Shown here piece by piece: positions 9,268 through 17,745 of a stretch of 64,000 bases of DNA (positions within the stretch are counted from its first letter, which is position 1; each line of letters starts with the position of its first letter). The DNA is taken from assembly GCA_020636275.1 (NCBI GenBank), contig JACJYD010000001.1, positions 372,001 through 436,000 of the forward strand. The letters run 5' to 3'. Made by a program: the position numbers and the translations under genes. Source of the DNA: Lewinellaceae bacterium. Lineage in GTDB: Bacteria; Bacteroidota; Bacteroidia; Chitinophagales; Saprospiraceae. The notes under the pieces were generated by a model. It ran no database searches and was not told the DNA's origin. It saw only the letters and a list, made by a program, of their open reading frames with translations.

Positions 9268-10608
9268 ATGCCAACCTCTACCTTTCACCACACCTACATC
9301 CTCGGTATTTCTTTCATTTCCGCTTTGGGAGGGTATTTGTTCGGCTTTGATTTTGCCGTCATAGCGGGGGCACTTCCTTTTTTGCGGCCCGAATTTTCCC
9401 TGGACGTTTGGTGGGAGGGTTTTCTCACGGGCACCCTTGCTCTGGGGTGTATCGTTGGTTGCCTGCTTGCTGGCAATCTTGCCGACCGATTTGGACGGAA
9501 GCCAGGTTTGCTGGCGGCTGCGCTGATCTTTGCCCTTTCATCGTTGGGTATGGCGTCGGCGACCTCGCTGACTATTTTCCTGGTCATGCGCTTTGCGGCG
9601 GGCATTGGAGTGGGCATGGCTTCTATTTTAAGCCCGCTTTATATCGCCGAAGTATCTCCTGCCCATGTGCGAGGTCGCAATGTGGCCCTTAATCAATTGA
9701 CTATTGTCATTGGTATCCTGATCACCAATATGGTCAATTATTCTCTTGCGGGAAGCGGGCCAGAAGCCTGGCGTTGGATGTTCGGCCTGGGCTGCGTTCC
9801 TTCAGCGCTGTTTTTCTTAGGAGTGTTGCTGCTGCCGGAGAGCCCTCGATACTTGGTAAAAGCGGGAAAATCAGAAAAAGCCCGCAAGGTGTTGGAGCGT
9901 ATCGGTAATTCTGCTTTTGTTCAAAGCACCCTGTCAAATATTGAAATTTCTCTCAAAGGAGTGACGAAAATCTCTTACCGGGCTGTATTTGATAAAGCTG
10001 TCCGTCCGGCTGTCATAGTCGGGATTGGTTTGGCAGTGTTCCAACAATTTTGCGGCATCAACGTAGTGTTCAACTACACATCTACGATCTTTGAATCCGT
10101 GGGTGCCAATCTCGACCGCCAATTATTTGAGACGGTGTCTATCGGGGTCGTGAATCTCCTCTTCACCCTGGTTGCCATGTGGCAGGTTGACCGGCTGGGC
10201 CGGCGGCCACTGATGTTGTTTGGGGCAGGGGGATTGGCGATTTGGTATGTATTACTCGCTTCGCTGCTCATGTTGAAAGCTAGCCCCGGTCTGGTGTCGG
10301 TTTTTGTACTGTTGTCCATTGCCACGTATGCTACCTCACTGGCGCCGGTCACCTGGGTATTGATTTCCGAAATATTTCCCAACAAGATCCGGGGTACAGC
10401 CTCCTCGGTAGCCATTGTTTCGCTTTGGGGTGCCTATTTTATCCTTGTATTCACCTTCCCAATACTGGCCCAAAAGCTAGGCGCCTATGGGCCGTTTTTC
10501 CTCTACGCGGGGATATGTGCGCTTGGATTTTTGTTCATCCGCTGGAAAGTGCGGGAAACGAAGGGCAAGACACTGGAGGAATTGGAGGGGGTGATGGCAG
10601 GACATTGA
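9268..10608 (+). CDS. MFS sugar:H+ symporter (sugar porter family)
   Basis: Twelve-helix inner-membrane transporter of the XylE/GalP type. Signatures seen: GGYLFGFDFAVIAGA in helix 1, DRFGRKPG in the first cytoplasmic loop, PESPRYLVKAGK after helix 6, QQFCGINVVFNYTSTIF in helix 7, and VDRLGRRPLM in the second half. At 446 aa it has the usual length. It closes the galactan locus and probably imports the galactose made by the GH35 enzyme. The exact sugar is inferred from context. Confidence 0.92.
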   Translation: MPTSTFHHTYILGISFISALGGYLFGFDFAVIAGALPFLRPEFSLDVWWEGFLTGTLALGCIVGCLLAGNLADRFGRKPGLLAAALIFALSSLGMASATSLTIFLVMRFAAGIGVGMASILSPLYIAEVSPAHVRGRNVALNQLTIVIGILITNMVNYSLAGSGPEAWRWMFGLGCVPSALFFLGVLLLPESPRYLVKAGKSEKARKVLERIGNSAFVQSTLSNIEISLKGVTKISYRAVFDKAVRPAVIVGIGLAVFQQFCGINVVFNYTSTIFESVGANLDRQLFETVSIGVVNLLFTLVAMWQVDRLGRRPLMLFGAGGLAIWYVLLASLLMLKASPGLVSVFVLLSIATYATSLAPVTWVLISEIFPNKIRGTASSVAIVSLWGAYFILVFTFPILAQKLGAYGPFFLYAGICALGFLFIRWKVRETKGKTLEELEGVMAGH

Positions 10609-10714
10609 ATGGAAAGATGGCATCTTGACAGTAACAGAATGGGAGTTGAACTGACACAAACCCAGTTGTAAATCTGCCAGAGCGATTATTGAGTTTTTGG
10701 ACAATCTTTAGCGC

Positions 10715-11863
10715 TTATGCCAACTTCCGCCAACTTTTCACCTCCATTCCATCACTGCGAATTTGCCCCTCATCACCACCATAGATCACCGTCCCTCCGG
10801 ATTGGCCGGTTATTTTTCTCCAAAATCGAAGGGCGTTAAAATAAGAGGGCGTTATGGTTTGGCCCGATTTTATTTCAATGGGAATCAGCTTTGTCCCTTC
10901 ATCAATAAGCAGGTCGATCTCATTGCCCGTACTATCTCTCCAAAAGTACAGGTTGGATCGCTGTCCTTGATTTAGACGATTTTTCAAAAAGTCGGAAATA
11001 ATGAGATTTTCAAAAAGAGCCCCTCGGAAAGGATGCTGGACGAGTTCATCGGGCTTGCTGATGCGGAGCAGATAACAGGCAAGGCCCGTATCGCAAAAGT
11101 ACAGTTTGGGTGTTTTTACGATCCGCTTGTTGAAATTTTTGAAATAGGGGGGCAATAGATGGATAACATAGCTTGCCTGGAGAACGCCCATCCAAGCTTG
11201 TACCGTTTTTTGATCTACCCCCAATTCGATGGAAAAATTGGATAAATTGAGTGTTTGGCCTACTCTTCCTGCGCAAAGGGAAAGCATTTTTTCAAATGTG
11301 AAGAGATTTTCAATGTTTCGGATCTGACGAACGTCTCGTTCAACATAGGTGCGAACGTAGGCAGTAAACCAGTCAACTGGAGTAATCCCTTCAGCTTGAA
11401 TAGGGGGGTAACCACCGCTGATGATCAAAGTGTTCAAGTCGTCTAATGCTCCATTCACCTGGGTTAGTTCCTGAATAGAAAAAGGCAAAAGATCCAGATA
11501 CGCAGCCCGTCCGGCGAGGCTTTGGGATATTTGTTCCAGCAATAAAAAATTGTTGGAACCGGTGAGAATAAATTTTCCCCGATCTGAAGATTCATCCAAT
11601 ATCTGTTGGAGGTAAGAAAGTAAAATGGGTGCCCGTTGAATCTCATCGAGAACAGCCCCTTCCCGGTATTGTTGCAAGAATCCTATTGGGTCGGAAAGGG
11701 CAAATTCCCGTGTGGAGAGATTTTCAAGGGAAGCATACGGCTTTTGTGGAAAGCAGTGTCGGGCAAGTGTCGTTTTCCCACTCTGCCTTGGTCCTACAAT
11801 GGCTACCGCTTTAAAAGACTGAGCGAGTTGCAAGATCTTTTCAGCTGCTTTTCTTTCTATCAT
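10715..11863 (-). CDS. AAA ATPase with DUF4143 domain
   Basis: Predicted ATPase of the AAA_14/DUF4143 family, frequent and patchily distributed in bacteria, with no settled function. Walker A GPRQSGKT lies at 24-31, Walker B AVLDEIQRAP near 70-79, and sensor GKFILTGSNNF follows. The C-terminal DUF4143 part holds a nuclease-like EIDLLIDEG...PIEIKSGQ motif. The start is ATG at 11863; an in-frame TTG three codons upstream falls inside the palindrome at 11865-11901. The gene is visibly more AT-rich than its neighbours and unrelated to them, consistent with acquisition by transfer. Confidence 0.9.
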   Translation of the reverse strand: MIERKAAEKILQLAQSFKAVAIVGPRQSGKTTLARHCFPQKPYASLENLSTREFALSDPIGFLQQYREGAVLDEIQRAPILLSYLQQILDESSDRGKFILTGSNNFLLLEQISQSLAGRAAYLDLLPFSIQELTQVNGALDDLNTLIISGGYPPIQAEGITPVDWFTAYVRTYVERDVRQIRNIENLFTFEKMLSLCAGRVGQTLNLSNFSIELGVDQKTVQAWMGVLQASYVIHLLPPYFKNFNKRIVKTPKLYFCDTGLACYLLRISKPDELVQHPFRGALFENLIISDFLKNRLNQGQRSNLYFWRDSTGNEIDLLIDEGTKLIPIEIKSGQTITPSYFNALRFWRKITGQSGGTVIYGGDEGQIRSDGMEVKSWRKLA

Positions 11864-11864
11864 T

Positions 11865-11901
11865 CTTTGCAAATTCGGAATTCAATTCCAAATTTGCAAA
11901 G
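11865..11901. promoter_or_regulatory. 37-bp palindrome against the start codon of the DUF4143 ATPase gene
   Basis: Arms 11865-11882 and 11884-11901 match over 18 bp with one mismatch, around a single central base. It ends one base before the ATG at 11863 (minus strand). A near-perfect palindrome here could be an operator for a dimeric repressor or an RNA hairpin covering the start region. Its function is not known. Confidence 0.6.
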
Positions 11902-11933
11902 AAAAATTCAATTTTCACAATTCCCCATTCCCC

Positions 11934-13490
11934 TCACCCCGCCCAATTCTCCCGATCCAAACTCCGAAAATGGATCGCCTCCGCCAAATGCTCGATCTGG
12001 ATATCCGCACTTCCGGATACATCCGCAGCGGTGCGGGCAACTTTGAGTATCCGGTCATACGCGCGTGCGGAGAGCTGAAGCTTCTGCATCGCCGTCTTGA
12101 GCAAGGTATGCCCCGATTTGGGCAATTGACAGACCTCCCGCACCAGCCGGCTGGGCATCTGGGCGTTGGAGTAAATACCCGGCATTGTCTCGAAACGCTT
12201 CGCCTGGATGAGGCGAGCTTCTATTACTCGCCGGGCGATGTCCTTGCTATTTTCAGGGGATCGCTGAAAAGAAGACAATTCCTCAAAACTCACTGGTGTC
12301 ACCTCCACGTGCAGGTCGATCCGGTCGAGCAACGGGCCCGAGATCTTGCCCAGATACCGCTGGATGACGGCGGGCCCGCAGACGCAATCCTTCTCCGGGT
12401 GGTTGTAATAGCCGCAAGGGCACGGGTTCATCGAAGCCACCAGCATGAAACTGGCCGGGTAGTCCATCGCCACCCGGGCCCGCGAGATGGTCACGCGCCG
12501 CTCTTCCATGGGCTGGCGGAGCACTTCCAGGACGGTGCGCTTGAATTCCGGCAATTCATCCAGGAACAGGACGCCATTGTGGGCCAGAGAGATCTCTCCC
12601 GGCGCGGGGTTGGAACCGCCGCCTACCAGCGCTACATCGCTGATGGTATGGTGGGGCGCCCGGAACGGCCGTTGTGAGACCAGAGAGGAATTGGCCGGCA
12701 ATTTTCCGGCTACCGAATGGATCTTGGTGGTCTCCAGCGCCTCGTGCAGGGTCAGCGGCGGCAGAATAGTGGGCAGCCTGCGCGCCAGCATGGTCTTGCC
12801 CGCACCGGGCGGACCGATCAGGATGACGTTGTGGCCGCCCGCCGCGGCGATCTCCAGGGAGCGTTTGATGTTTTCCTGCCCTTTCACATCGGCGAAATCG
12901 ACCGTCGACCAGGCGGTCTGGTTGGCGAACTCGTCGCGCGCATTTACGCGCACGGGGTCCAGTTTTTCCTCGCCGGTCAGAAAATCGACGGCCTGCCGCA
13001 GGTGCTCGATGCCGTATACAGGCAGCTCGGAGACGATCGCCGCTTCCCGCGCGTTTTGTTTCGGAACGAGCAGCCCCTTGAATTTTTCCTTCCGGGCCTG
13101 GATGGCGATGGGCAGGGCGCCTTTGATGGGGCGCAGGCTTCCGTCGAGCGAGATCTCGCCCATGAGCATGTATTCGGCCATGGCCGGAGCTACGATCTGG
13201 CCGGTGGCGGCCAGGATGCCGACGGCGATGGGCAGGTCGTAGGCGGATCCTTCCTTGCGCAGGTCGGCCGGAGCGAGGTTGACGACGATCTTGAGGCGGG
13301 GCATTCGGAAACCTATGTTCTTTACGGCGGCTTCAATGCGCTGAAAGCCTTCCTTGACGACGCTGTCGGGCAGGCCGACAAGGTGATAACAATTGTAACC
13401 GGGAGGCACGATACCCCCGGCATTGACTTCGACGGTGATCGTCTGGGCATCGATGCCATGCACGGCACTGGCAAAGGTTTTTACCAACAT
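11934..13490 (-). CDS. comM: YifB/ComM family Mg-chelatase-like AAA+ ATPase
   Basis: ComM is a hexameric helicase that drives branch migration when incoming DNA is integrated during transformation. The N-terminal ChlI-like domain (about 20-145) starts at HGIDAQTITVEV and contains HLVGLPDSVVKE. The AAA+ core has Walker A GPPGAGKT (226-233), FRAPHHTIS (276-284) and Walker B GVLFLDELPEF (306-316). A cysteine cluster (NPCPCGYYNHPEKDCVC, about 357-373) and the C-terminal Mg_chelatase_C domain follow. At 518 aa it has full family length. A one-mismatch -7 element (TAACTTTA, 13563-13556 on the minus strand) lies about 65 bp upstream. Confidence 0.95.
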   Translation of the reverse strand: MLVKTFASAVHGIDAQTITVEVNAGGIVPPGYNCYHLVGLPDSVVKEGFQRIEAAVKNIGFRMPRLKIVVNLAPADLRKEGSAYDLPIAVGILAATGQIVAPAMAEYMLMGEISLDGSLRPIKGALPIAIQARKEKFKGLLVPKQNAREAAIVSELPVYGIEHLRQAVDFLTGEEKLDPVRVNARDEFANQTAWSTVDFADVKGQENIKRSLEIAAAGGHNVILIGPPGAGKTMLARRLPTILPPLTLHEALETTKIHSVAGKLPANSSLVSQRPFRAPHHTISDVALVGGGSNPAPGEISLAHNGVLFLDELPEFKRTVLEVLRQPMEERRVTISRARVAMDYPASFMLVASMNPCPCGYYNHPEKDCVCGPAVIQRYLGKISGPLLDRIDLHVEVTPVSFEELSSFQRSPENSKDIARRVIEARLIQAKRFETMPGIYSNAQMPSRLVREVCQLPKSGHTLLKTAMQKLQLSARAYDRILKVARTAADVSGSADIQIEHLAEAIHFRSLDRENWAG

Positions 13491-13575
13491 CTCGGATGTT
13501 TTAGGGGGGGCCTTTACCAGTGTGGGGAAAATTCACAGGAGGGTGAACCGGAGGATAAAGTTATTGGGAAATTTT

Positions 13576-14391
13576 CTAGGAAGCAAGAATTGAAACATAG
13601 TATTCGATCCCCTCAAGAAAATGTTCCACTATTTCCAATGTTTCACGTTGTGCTTCCAGCATCCCCATATGTCCAACGCCATCCAGGTAGTGAATGGAAG
13701 AAGTGGCGGGAAGCGCTGTTTGGCGCTTGCTCAACTCAGCCGGAATGGCTTGGTCTTCTTTGCCGATGATAAAAAGTACGGGGCATTTGATATCCTGAAG
13801 CACTTCCGATCGGTCGGGGCGCTGGTACATGGCTCGCAGTGCATCGGTGACCCCTTGGGCGGGGTACGCGCCGGCGCGGTCTATGAGCTCTTTGATGATC
13901 AGGGGATTCTCTTCCGCGAACTTGGGCGCAAACAGGCTCGGAATGAGTTGGGCGGCGTATCTCGCCGATCCGTGCCGGTTGACGAACTCGATGCTCTTCA
14001 TCCGGCCTTCTTTCTTTTCTTCACTATCGGCATACGGATGCGAGTGGATCATGGCCAACCCCCGCAAAGCAGTCGGCCAGGCCTGTGCGTAGGCCAGGGC
14101 TACATAACCGCCCATCGAGTGGCCGGCCAATACGAATCGGCCAACCTGTAATTTTTCCAGGACGGCATGAACTGCACTCGCCATATCGCGAATGGTAATA
14201 CCGGCTACCGGATCGGACTGACCGAATCCCGGCAGGTCGATGCAGATGACCTGGTGTGTTTTTTCAAACAGAGCGACAAAAGCTTCCCAGATCCGGGAAT
14301 CCTCGCCGAAACCATGTAAAAAAACCAGGGCCGGACCCGACCCCGCTGTTGAGAAATGCAATTTTTGTCCTTGAAACGACAGTTCTGGCAT
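13576..14391 (-). CDS. Alpha/beta-fold hydrolase
   Basis: Cytoplasmic hydrolase (271 aa) with an intact triad: nucleophile elbow GHSMGG (S92), acid in GKEDQAIP (D213) and GVGHMG (H241). The oxyanion-hole motif HGFGED lies near 26-31 and IDLPGFGQSD near 51-60. The cap region is small. Nothing fixes the substrate. A near-match -7 element (TATCTTCG, 14422-14415 on the minus strand) lies upstream, so it is probably transcribed alone or with comM. Confidence 0.9.
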   Translation of the reverse strand: MPELSFQGQKLHFSTAGSGPALVFLHGFGEDSRIWEAFVALFEKTHQVICIDLPGFGQSDPVAGITIRDMASAVHAVLEKLQVGRFVLAGHSMGGYVALAYAQAWPTALRGLAMIHSHPYADSEEKKEGRMKSIEFVNRHGSARYAAQLIPSLFAPKFAEENPLIIKELIDRAGAYPAQGVTDALRAMYQRPDRSEVLQDIKCPVLFIIGKEDQAIPAELSKRQTALPATSSIHYLDGVGHMGMLEAQRETLEIVEHFLEGIEYYVSILAS

Positions 14392-14485
14392 GAGGAATTA
14401 GCTATAGGTTGGTGCGAAGATACACAGAGGTTGAAATAATATTGTGTTAATGTCTATCTTTGAAAGGATAACTTCTCAATACGAT

Positions 14486-14522
14486 TTAAAGGCAGGCCTA
14501 CCGTCGGCAGGCTTGCCTTTAA
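14486..14522 (+). promoter_or_regulatory. Hairpin in the leader of the RsbU-type phosphatase gene
   Basis: Arms 14486-14499 and 14509-14522 pair over 14 bp (one G-U pair in RNA) around a 9-nt loop. The stem ends 9 bases before the ATG at 14532, so in mRNA it would sit over the ribosome-loading region. It could equally be an intergenic palindromic repeat of the type seen elsewhere in this window. Confidence 0.5.
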
Positions 14523-14531
14523 GAAATATGT

Positions 14532-15776
14532 ATGCCCGATCTGACCGACATAAAAAAAGGGATGTCCAGGCTGGAAACCCTGGAAAAAGAGTTGAATCTG
14601 AAGCAGCTTCAGATCAACCGGCTTTTGGGCATTACCCAGGCGATCAACAACAACGTGTCGGCCGGCGGACTGTTCGATATGTACCAGTCGTTCCTGAGTT
14701 GGGAAATGGGGGTTAAAAAAATGGCGCTTTATTTCCCGGAGGGAAAATCCTGGAATTGCAAGACTTCCATTGGGATTGACGGCGACCTGCTCAGCAAGGA
14801 TATCAGTTCGCTCCTTCCCCGGTTTACGCAATTGAGCCATCTTCAGAACCTGGACCATCCCCTCATTCGCGAGTTTGACGTAGTCATCCCGGTGATGCAC
14901 AAGAATACGCCGCTGGCCTATGTGTTCATTGGTGGTTTTGGGGAAAATGAAGATATGTTCAACAAGGTGCAACTCATCACGGCGATCACCAATATCGTCG
15001 CAGTGGCGATCGAGAACAAGCGCCTGTTCAAGCGGCAACTGGAGCAGGAACGCCTCAAACGGGAGATGGAACTGGCCGGAGAAATGCAACACTTGCTGAT
15101 CCCTTCCCAGCTTCCCAAATGCGCCCATTACGAACTGGCGAGTATTTACAAACCCCATCTCGGTGTTGGGGGCGACTATTTCGATTTTATCGAACTGGAA
15201 AACGACCGCTTCGCCTTCTGTATCGGCGATATTTCGGGTAAAGGGGTTGCGGCGGCTTTGCTGATGGCCAATTTTCAGGCCCACTTCCACAGCCTGATCC
15301 ACGAACGGCGCTCCCTGGCCGATCTGGTCAATGCCCTGAACCAGTCGGTCCTTCGCATTACCCATGGAGACAAGTTCATCACCTTCTTTGTTGCCGAATA
15401 CGATCTGCGCATGCAAACCCTGTCGTATGTCAACGCCGGCCACAACCCGCCGGCCATGGCCATGAGCGGAAAGATCTACCGGCTCGACAAGGGGTGCACC
15501 ATTCTGGGCGCCTTTCAGGAACTGCCGCGGCTGGAGGTCGGAGAGATCTACATCGACAACGAGGCGCTGATCCTTTCCTATACCGACGGGCTGACCGATA
15601 TCCGCAATGAAGAAGGCGAATTTATGGATGAAGCCTACGGATACGATTTTTTGTTACGCAACCACATGCTCTCTGCCGGGATGTTCAATGAAAAACTCCT
15701 CGAAGAGATCGACCTTTTTAAAGGGAGCGAAAACTTTCCGGATGATTTTACAGTATTGACTTGTAAGATCTACTAA
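14532..15776 (+). CDS. RsbU-type PP2C phosphatase with GAF-like sensor
   Basis: SpoIIE/RsbU-family serine phosphatase, used in partner-switching control through STAS anti-anti-sigma factors. N-terminal helical segment about 1-35, GAF-like sensor about 40-165, coiled-coil linker 163-185, catalytic domain about 195-414. Metal-site motifs are intact: VGGDYFDF (D215), GDISGKG (D233), NAGHNPP and SYTDGLTD (D352). No anti-sigma or STAS gene is adjacent, so the target is not visible here. A hairpin lies immediately upstream of the ATG. Confidence 0.9.
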   Translation: MPDLTDIKKGMSRLETLEKELNLKQLQINRLLGITQAINNNVSAGGLFDMYQSFLSWEMGVKKMALYFPEGKSWNCKTSIGIDGDLLSKDISSLLPRFTQLSHLQNLDHPLIREFDVVIPVMHKNTPLAYVFIGGFGENEDMFNKVQLITAITNIVAVAIENKRLFKRQLEQERLKREMELAGEMQHLLIPSQLPKCAHYELASIYKPHLGVGGDYFDFIELENDRFAFCIGDISGKGVAAALLMANFQAHFHSLIHERRSLADLVNALNQSVLRITHGDKFITFFVAEYDLRMQTLSYVNAGHNPPAMAMSGKIYRLDKGCTILGAFQELPRLEVGEIYIDNEALILSYTDGLTDIRNEEGEFMDEAYGYDFLLRNHMLSAGMFNEKLLEEIDLFKGSENFPDDFTVLTCKIY

Positions 15777-15788
15777 ACTTAAGTTCTC

Positions 15789-15851
15789 TGACATAATTAG
15801 TTTATAAACACTGCGGCCACCGGCCGCAGTGTTTATAAACTAATTATGTCA
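15789..15851. repeat. Perfect 30-bp inverted repeat
   Basis: Arms 15789-15818 and 15822-15851 are exactly complementary over 30 bp around a 3-base loop, 13 bp after the phosphatase stop. The core at 15811-15829 fits CTGCGRC-N4-GGYCGCAG, also seen at 56502-56520 and 59112-59130. The 31 bases at 15780-15810 recur at 16929-16959 with one difference. It could work as a transcription terminator, but the unusual length and shared core suggest a dispersed palindromic repeat. Confidence 0.85.
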
Positions 15852-15965
15852 CATCACTTAATAATACCGCGTTTTCCGCATTTGATCGAGACAAATTGCA
15901 CTTTCTTATAAATTCGTTGGGTGCCCGGGTAAATCTCCTTACTTTACGTGGCACTTGTTTTTGTT

Positions 15966-16793
15966 ATGAAAGATAAAAATGTAGCAGGCATACTAGCCTT
16001 GTTTTTGGGATGGGCAGGCATCCACCGCTTCTACCTGGGTCAGGTAGGGTTGGGTATATTCTATTGCATCCTGATGATGACCGGTATTTCCTTTATCCTG
16101 GGACTCATCGACGCAGTGGCTTTCTTTTTGATGGACGAGGAGCAGTTCGACCGGAAGTACAACCGGGGCCATCGCTGGGAAAACCGGCGCACCGACTTCA
16201 ACCGGGAGGAATACAGCAGGCGCCGCCAATACCGCGACCAGCGCTATCAGGAGTGGCGCGAGCGCCAGGAAACGCGCCGGAAGCAGTATTCCAATCGTCC
16301 GGGCACCCCTGCCCGCCCGGCGAGTAAGGCCAATCCGTACAAACAAAGCGGTATTCAGAAATACAAAGAGTACGACTACAAAGGAGCGATCGAAGACTTT
16401 GAAAAAGCCCTGGAAATGGATGAGCGCGATATCGCACTTCATTTCAACCTGGCCTGCGCCTATTCCCTGGAAGAAAATCTGGAAAAATCGCTCTATCACC
16501 TGGATAAGGCCGTTGCCTATGGATTCAAGGACTTTGAACGGATCCGGAAGCACGATGCCTTTGCCTACATCCGGGTCCATAAAGAGTACGCTGAATTTGA
16601 GGTCAACCAGTTCCGGCTGCCCACTTCTACACCTCCTTTGCCCGAACCGGAACCGGAGGAACAGCAGGAAGAAGACCTGCTCAGCACCCAGCCCGACCTG
16701 CTCGACCAGCTGAAAAAACTGGGTGAGCTCCGCGAAAAGGGCCTCCTGACCGAAGAGGAGTTCGTTTCCCAAAAACGCAAGTTGCTGGGGTGA
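15966..16793 (+). CDS. TM2-domain membrane protein with TPR-like repeats and SHOCT tail
   Basis: Function unknown; the domain order is clear. The TM2 domain spans about 1-60 (ILALFLGWAGIHRFYLGQ, then a second helix FILGLIDAVAFF). An Arg/Gln-rich linker follows (about 65-115), then a pair of tetratricopeptide-like helices (about 120-190: YKEYDYKGAIEDFEKALEMD, HFNLACAYSLEENLEKSL). The C-terminal SHOCT motif is LDQLKKLGELREKGLLTEEEF. SHOCT domains usually mediate oligomerisation. The start is placed at ATG 15966 (MKDKNV) instead of the in-frame codon six residues upstream, because MKDKN followed directly by the first helix is the usual TM2 layout. Confidence 0.85.
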   Translation: MKDKNVAGILALFLGWAGIHRFYLGQVGLGIFYCILMMTGISFILGLIDAVAFFLMDEEQFDRKYNRGHRWENRRTDFNREEYSRRRQYRDQRYQEWRERQETRRKQYSNRPGTPARPASKANPYKQSGIQKYKEYDYKGAIEDFEKALEMDERDIALHFNLACAYSLEENLEKSLYHLDKAVAYGFKDFERIRKHDAFAYIRVHKEYAEFEVNQFRLPTSTPPLPEPEPEEQQEEDLLSTQPDLLDQLKKLGELREKGLLTEEEFVSQKRKLLG

Positions 16794-16928
16794 TCTCCTT
16801 CGGACACCGGCCGGACAAGCCGGAATGGGGTTAGTTTTTTGTTAAAGTTTGCAATTCAATTGACCAATCCGCCAAATTCAGCGAATTTTCCAATGCGAAT
16901 CGCTGAAATTTTAAAATTTTTGTACAAG

Positions 16929-17000
16929 TAAGTTCTCTGACATAATTAATTTATAAACAGATTTCACCACCGGGGCGAAATCTGTTTGATTAATATTGAC
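16929..17000. repeat. Second copy of the 15780 repeat with a different hairpin core
   Basis: Bases 16929-16959 repeat 15780-15810 with one difference. An 11-bp perfect stem follows (16955-16965 with 16977-16987) around an 11-base loop. The right flank is only partly complementary to the left, as if this copy has decayed. It lies in the 259-bp gap between the TM2 gene and the CBS gene; the rest of that gap is AT-rich with nothing else recognised. Confidence 0.75.
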
Positions 17001-17052
17001 CATTATTTACACGTAGTAAAACCCATAAAGGGAGCTTTTCAATTCTAGAGCT

Positions 17053-17712
17053 ATGATCGCCGAGAAACTGTTATCGAAGAACACGGTACCATTGCATGTT
17101 TCGGATACGGGAGAAGACGCACTTGGTATGATGAACGACTTTCGGGTCAGACACCTGCCGGTAGTCGACCAACAACACTATCTGGGCCTCGTCTCCGACG
17201 AAGAAGTGCTGGAAAACGACGTGGAAGCCCAGGTGGGAACCTATCCGCTTCAACAAACCCGCATCTTTGTCTTCACGACTGACCACCTGTACGATGTCCT
17301 TCGGATGGTGGGTATCAAACAGGTCACTACGATTCCGGTATTGGACCCGGATGAAAAATACGTCGGACTGATCACCCTCGAGGACCTGCTTAAAGCGCTG
17401 ACCCACCTGGCCAGCTTTGCAGAACCTGGGGGTGTGCTCGTCCTGGAAATGGCCCGCCACGATTACTCCATGGCCGAAGTGGCACGGATCATCGAATCGG
17501 AAGATACCCTCATCCTCAGCTCTTTTGTTACTTCCGATCCGGAAACCACCCAGGTCGAATTGACGCTGAAACTCAACAGCCAGGACCTTCAGCGGGTCAA
17601 CGCAGCCCTCGCCCGATTCGGTTACGAAGTAAAAGGTACCTTTACCGAAAAGGATTACGACGATACCATCAAAGAACGCTACGATTCCCTGATGGCTTAC
17701 CTTAATGTCTGA
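17053..17712 (+). CDS. Tandem CBS-domain protein with C-terminal ACT-like region
   Basis: Two CBS domains span about 1-125 (RVRHLPVVDQQHYLGLVSDEE, then VTTIPVLDPDEKYVGLITLEDLL); such pairs bind adenosyl nucleotides. The C-terminal ~85 residues (GGVLVLEMARHDYSMAEVARI onward) look like an ACT-type regulatory fold. No catalytic domain is present, so it is probably a nucleotide-sensing regulator. It is followed by the POTRA/barrel gene and NAD kinase on the same strand. The target is not known. Confidence 0.85.
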   Translation: MIAEKLLSKNTVPLHVSDTGEDALGMMNDFRVRHLPVVDQQHYLGLVSDEEVLENDVEAQVGTYPLQQTRIFVFTTDHLYDVLRMVGIKQVTTIPVLDPDEKYVGLITLEDLLKALTHLASFAEPGGVLVLEMARHDYSMAEVARIIESEDTLILSSFVTSDPETTQVELTLKLNSQDLQRVNAALARFGYEVKGTFTEKDYDDTIKERYDSLMAYLNV

Positions 17713-17731
17713 TAAAGTGCAACGGGATCCT

Positions 17732-17739
17732 TAGTTTTG
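17732..17739 (+). promoter_or_regulatory. Bacteroidota -7 promoter element
   Basis: TAGTTTTG matches the TAnnTTTG consensus and lies 6 bp before ATG 17746. It overlaps the in-frame TTG at 17737, which argues for the ATG as the true start and implies a very short leader. Confidence 0.5.
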
Positions 17740-17745
17740 TTGCAT

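Noticed and set aside
12717..13769. Open frame of 350 codons on the + strand
   Set aside because: Runs antisense across comM and the end of the hydrolase gene; no domain signal.
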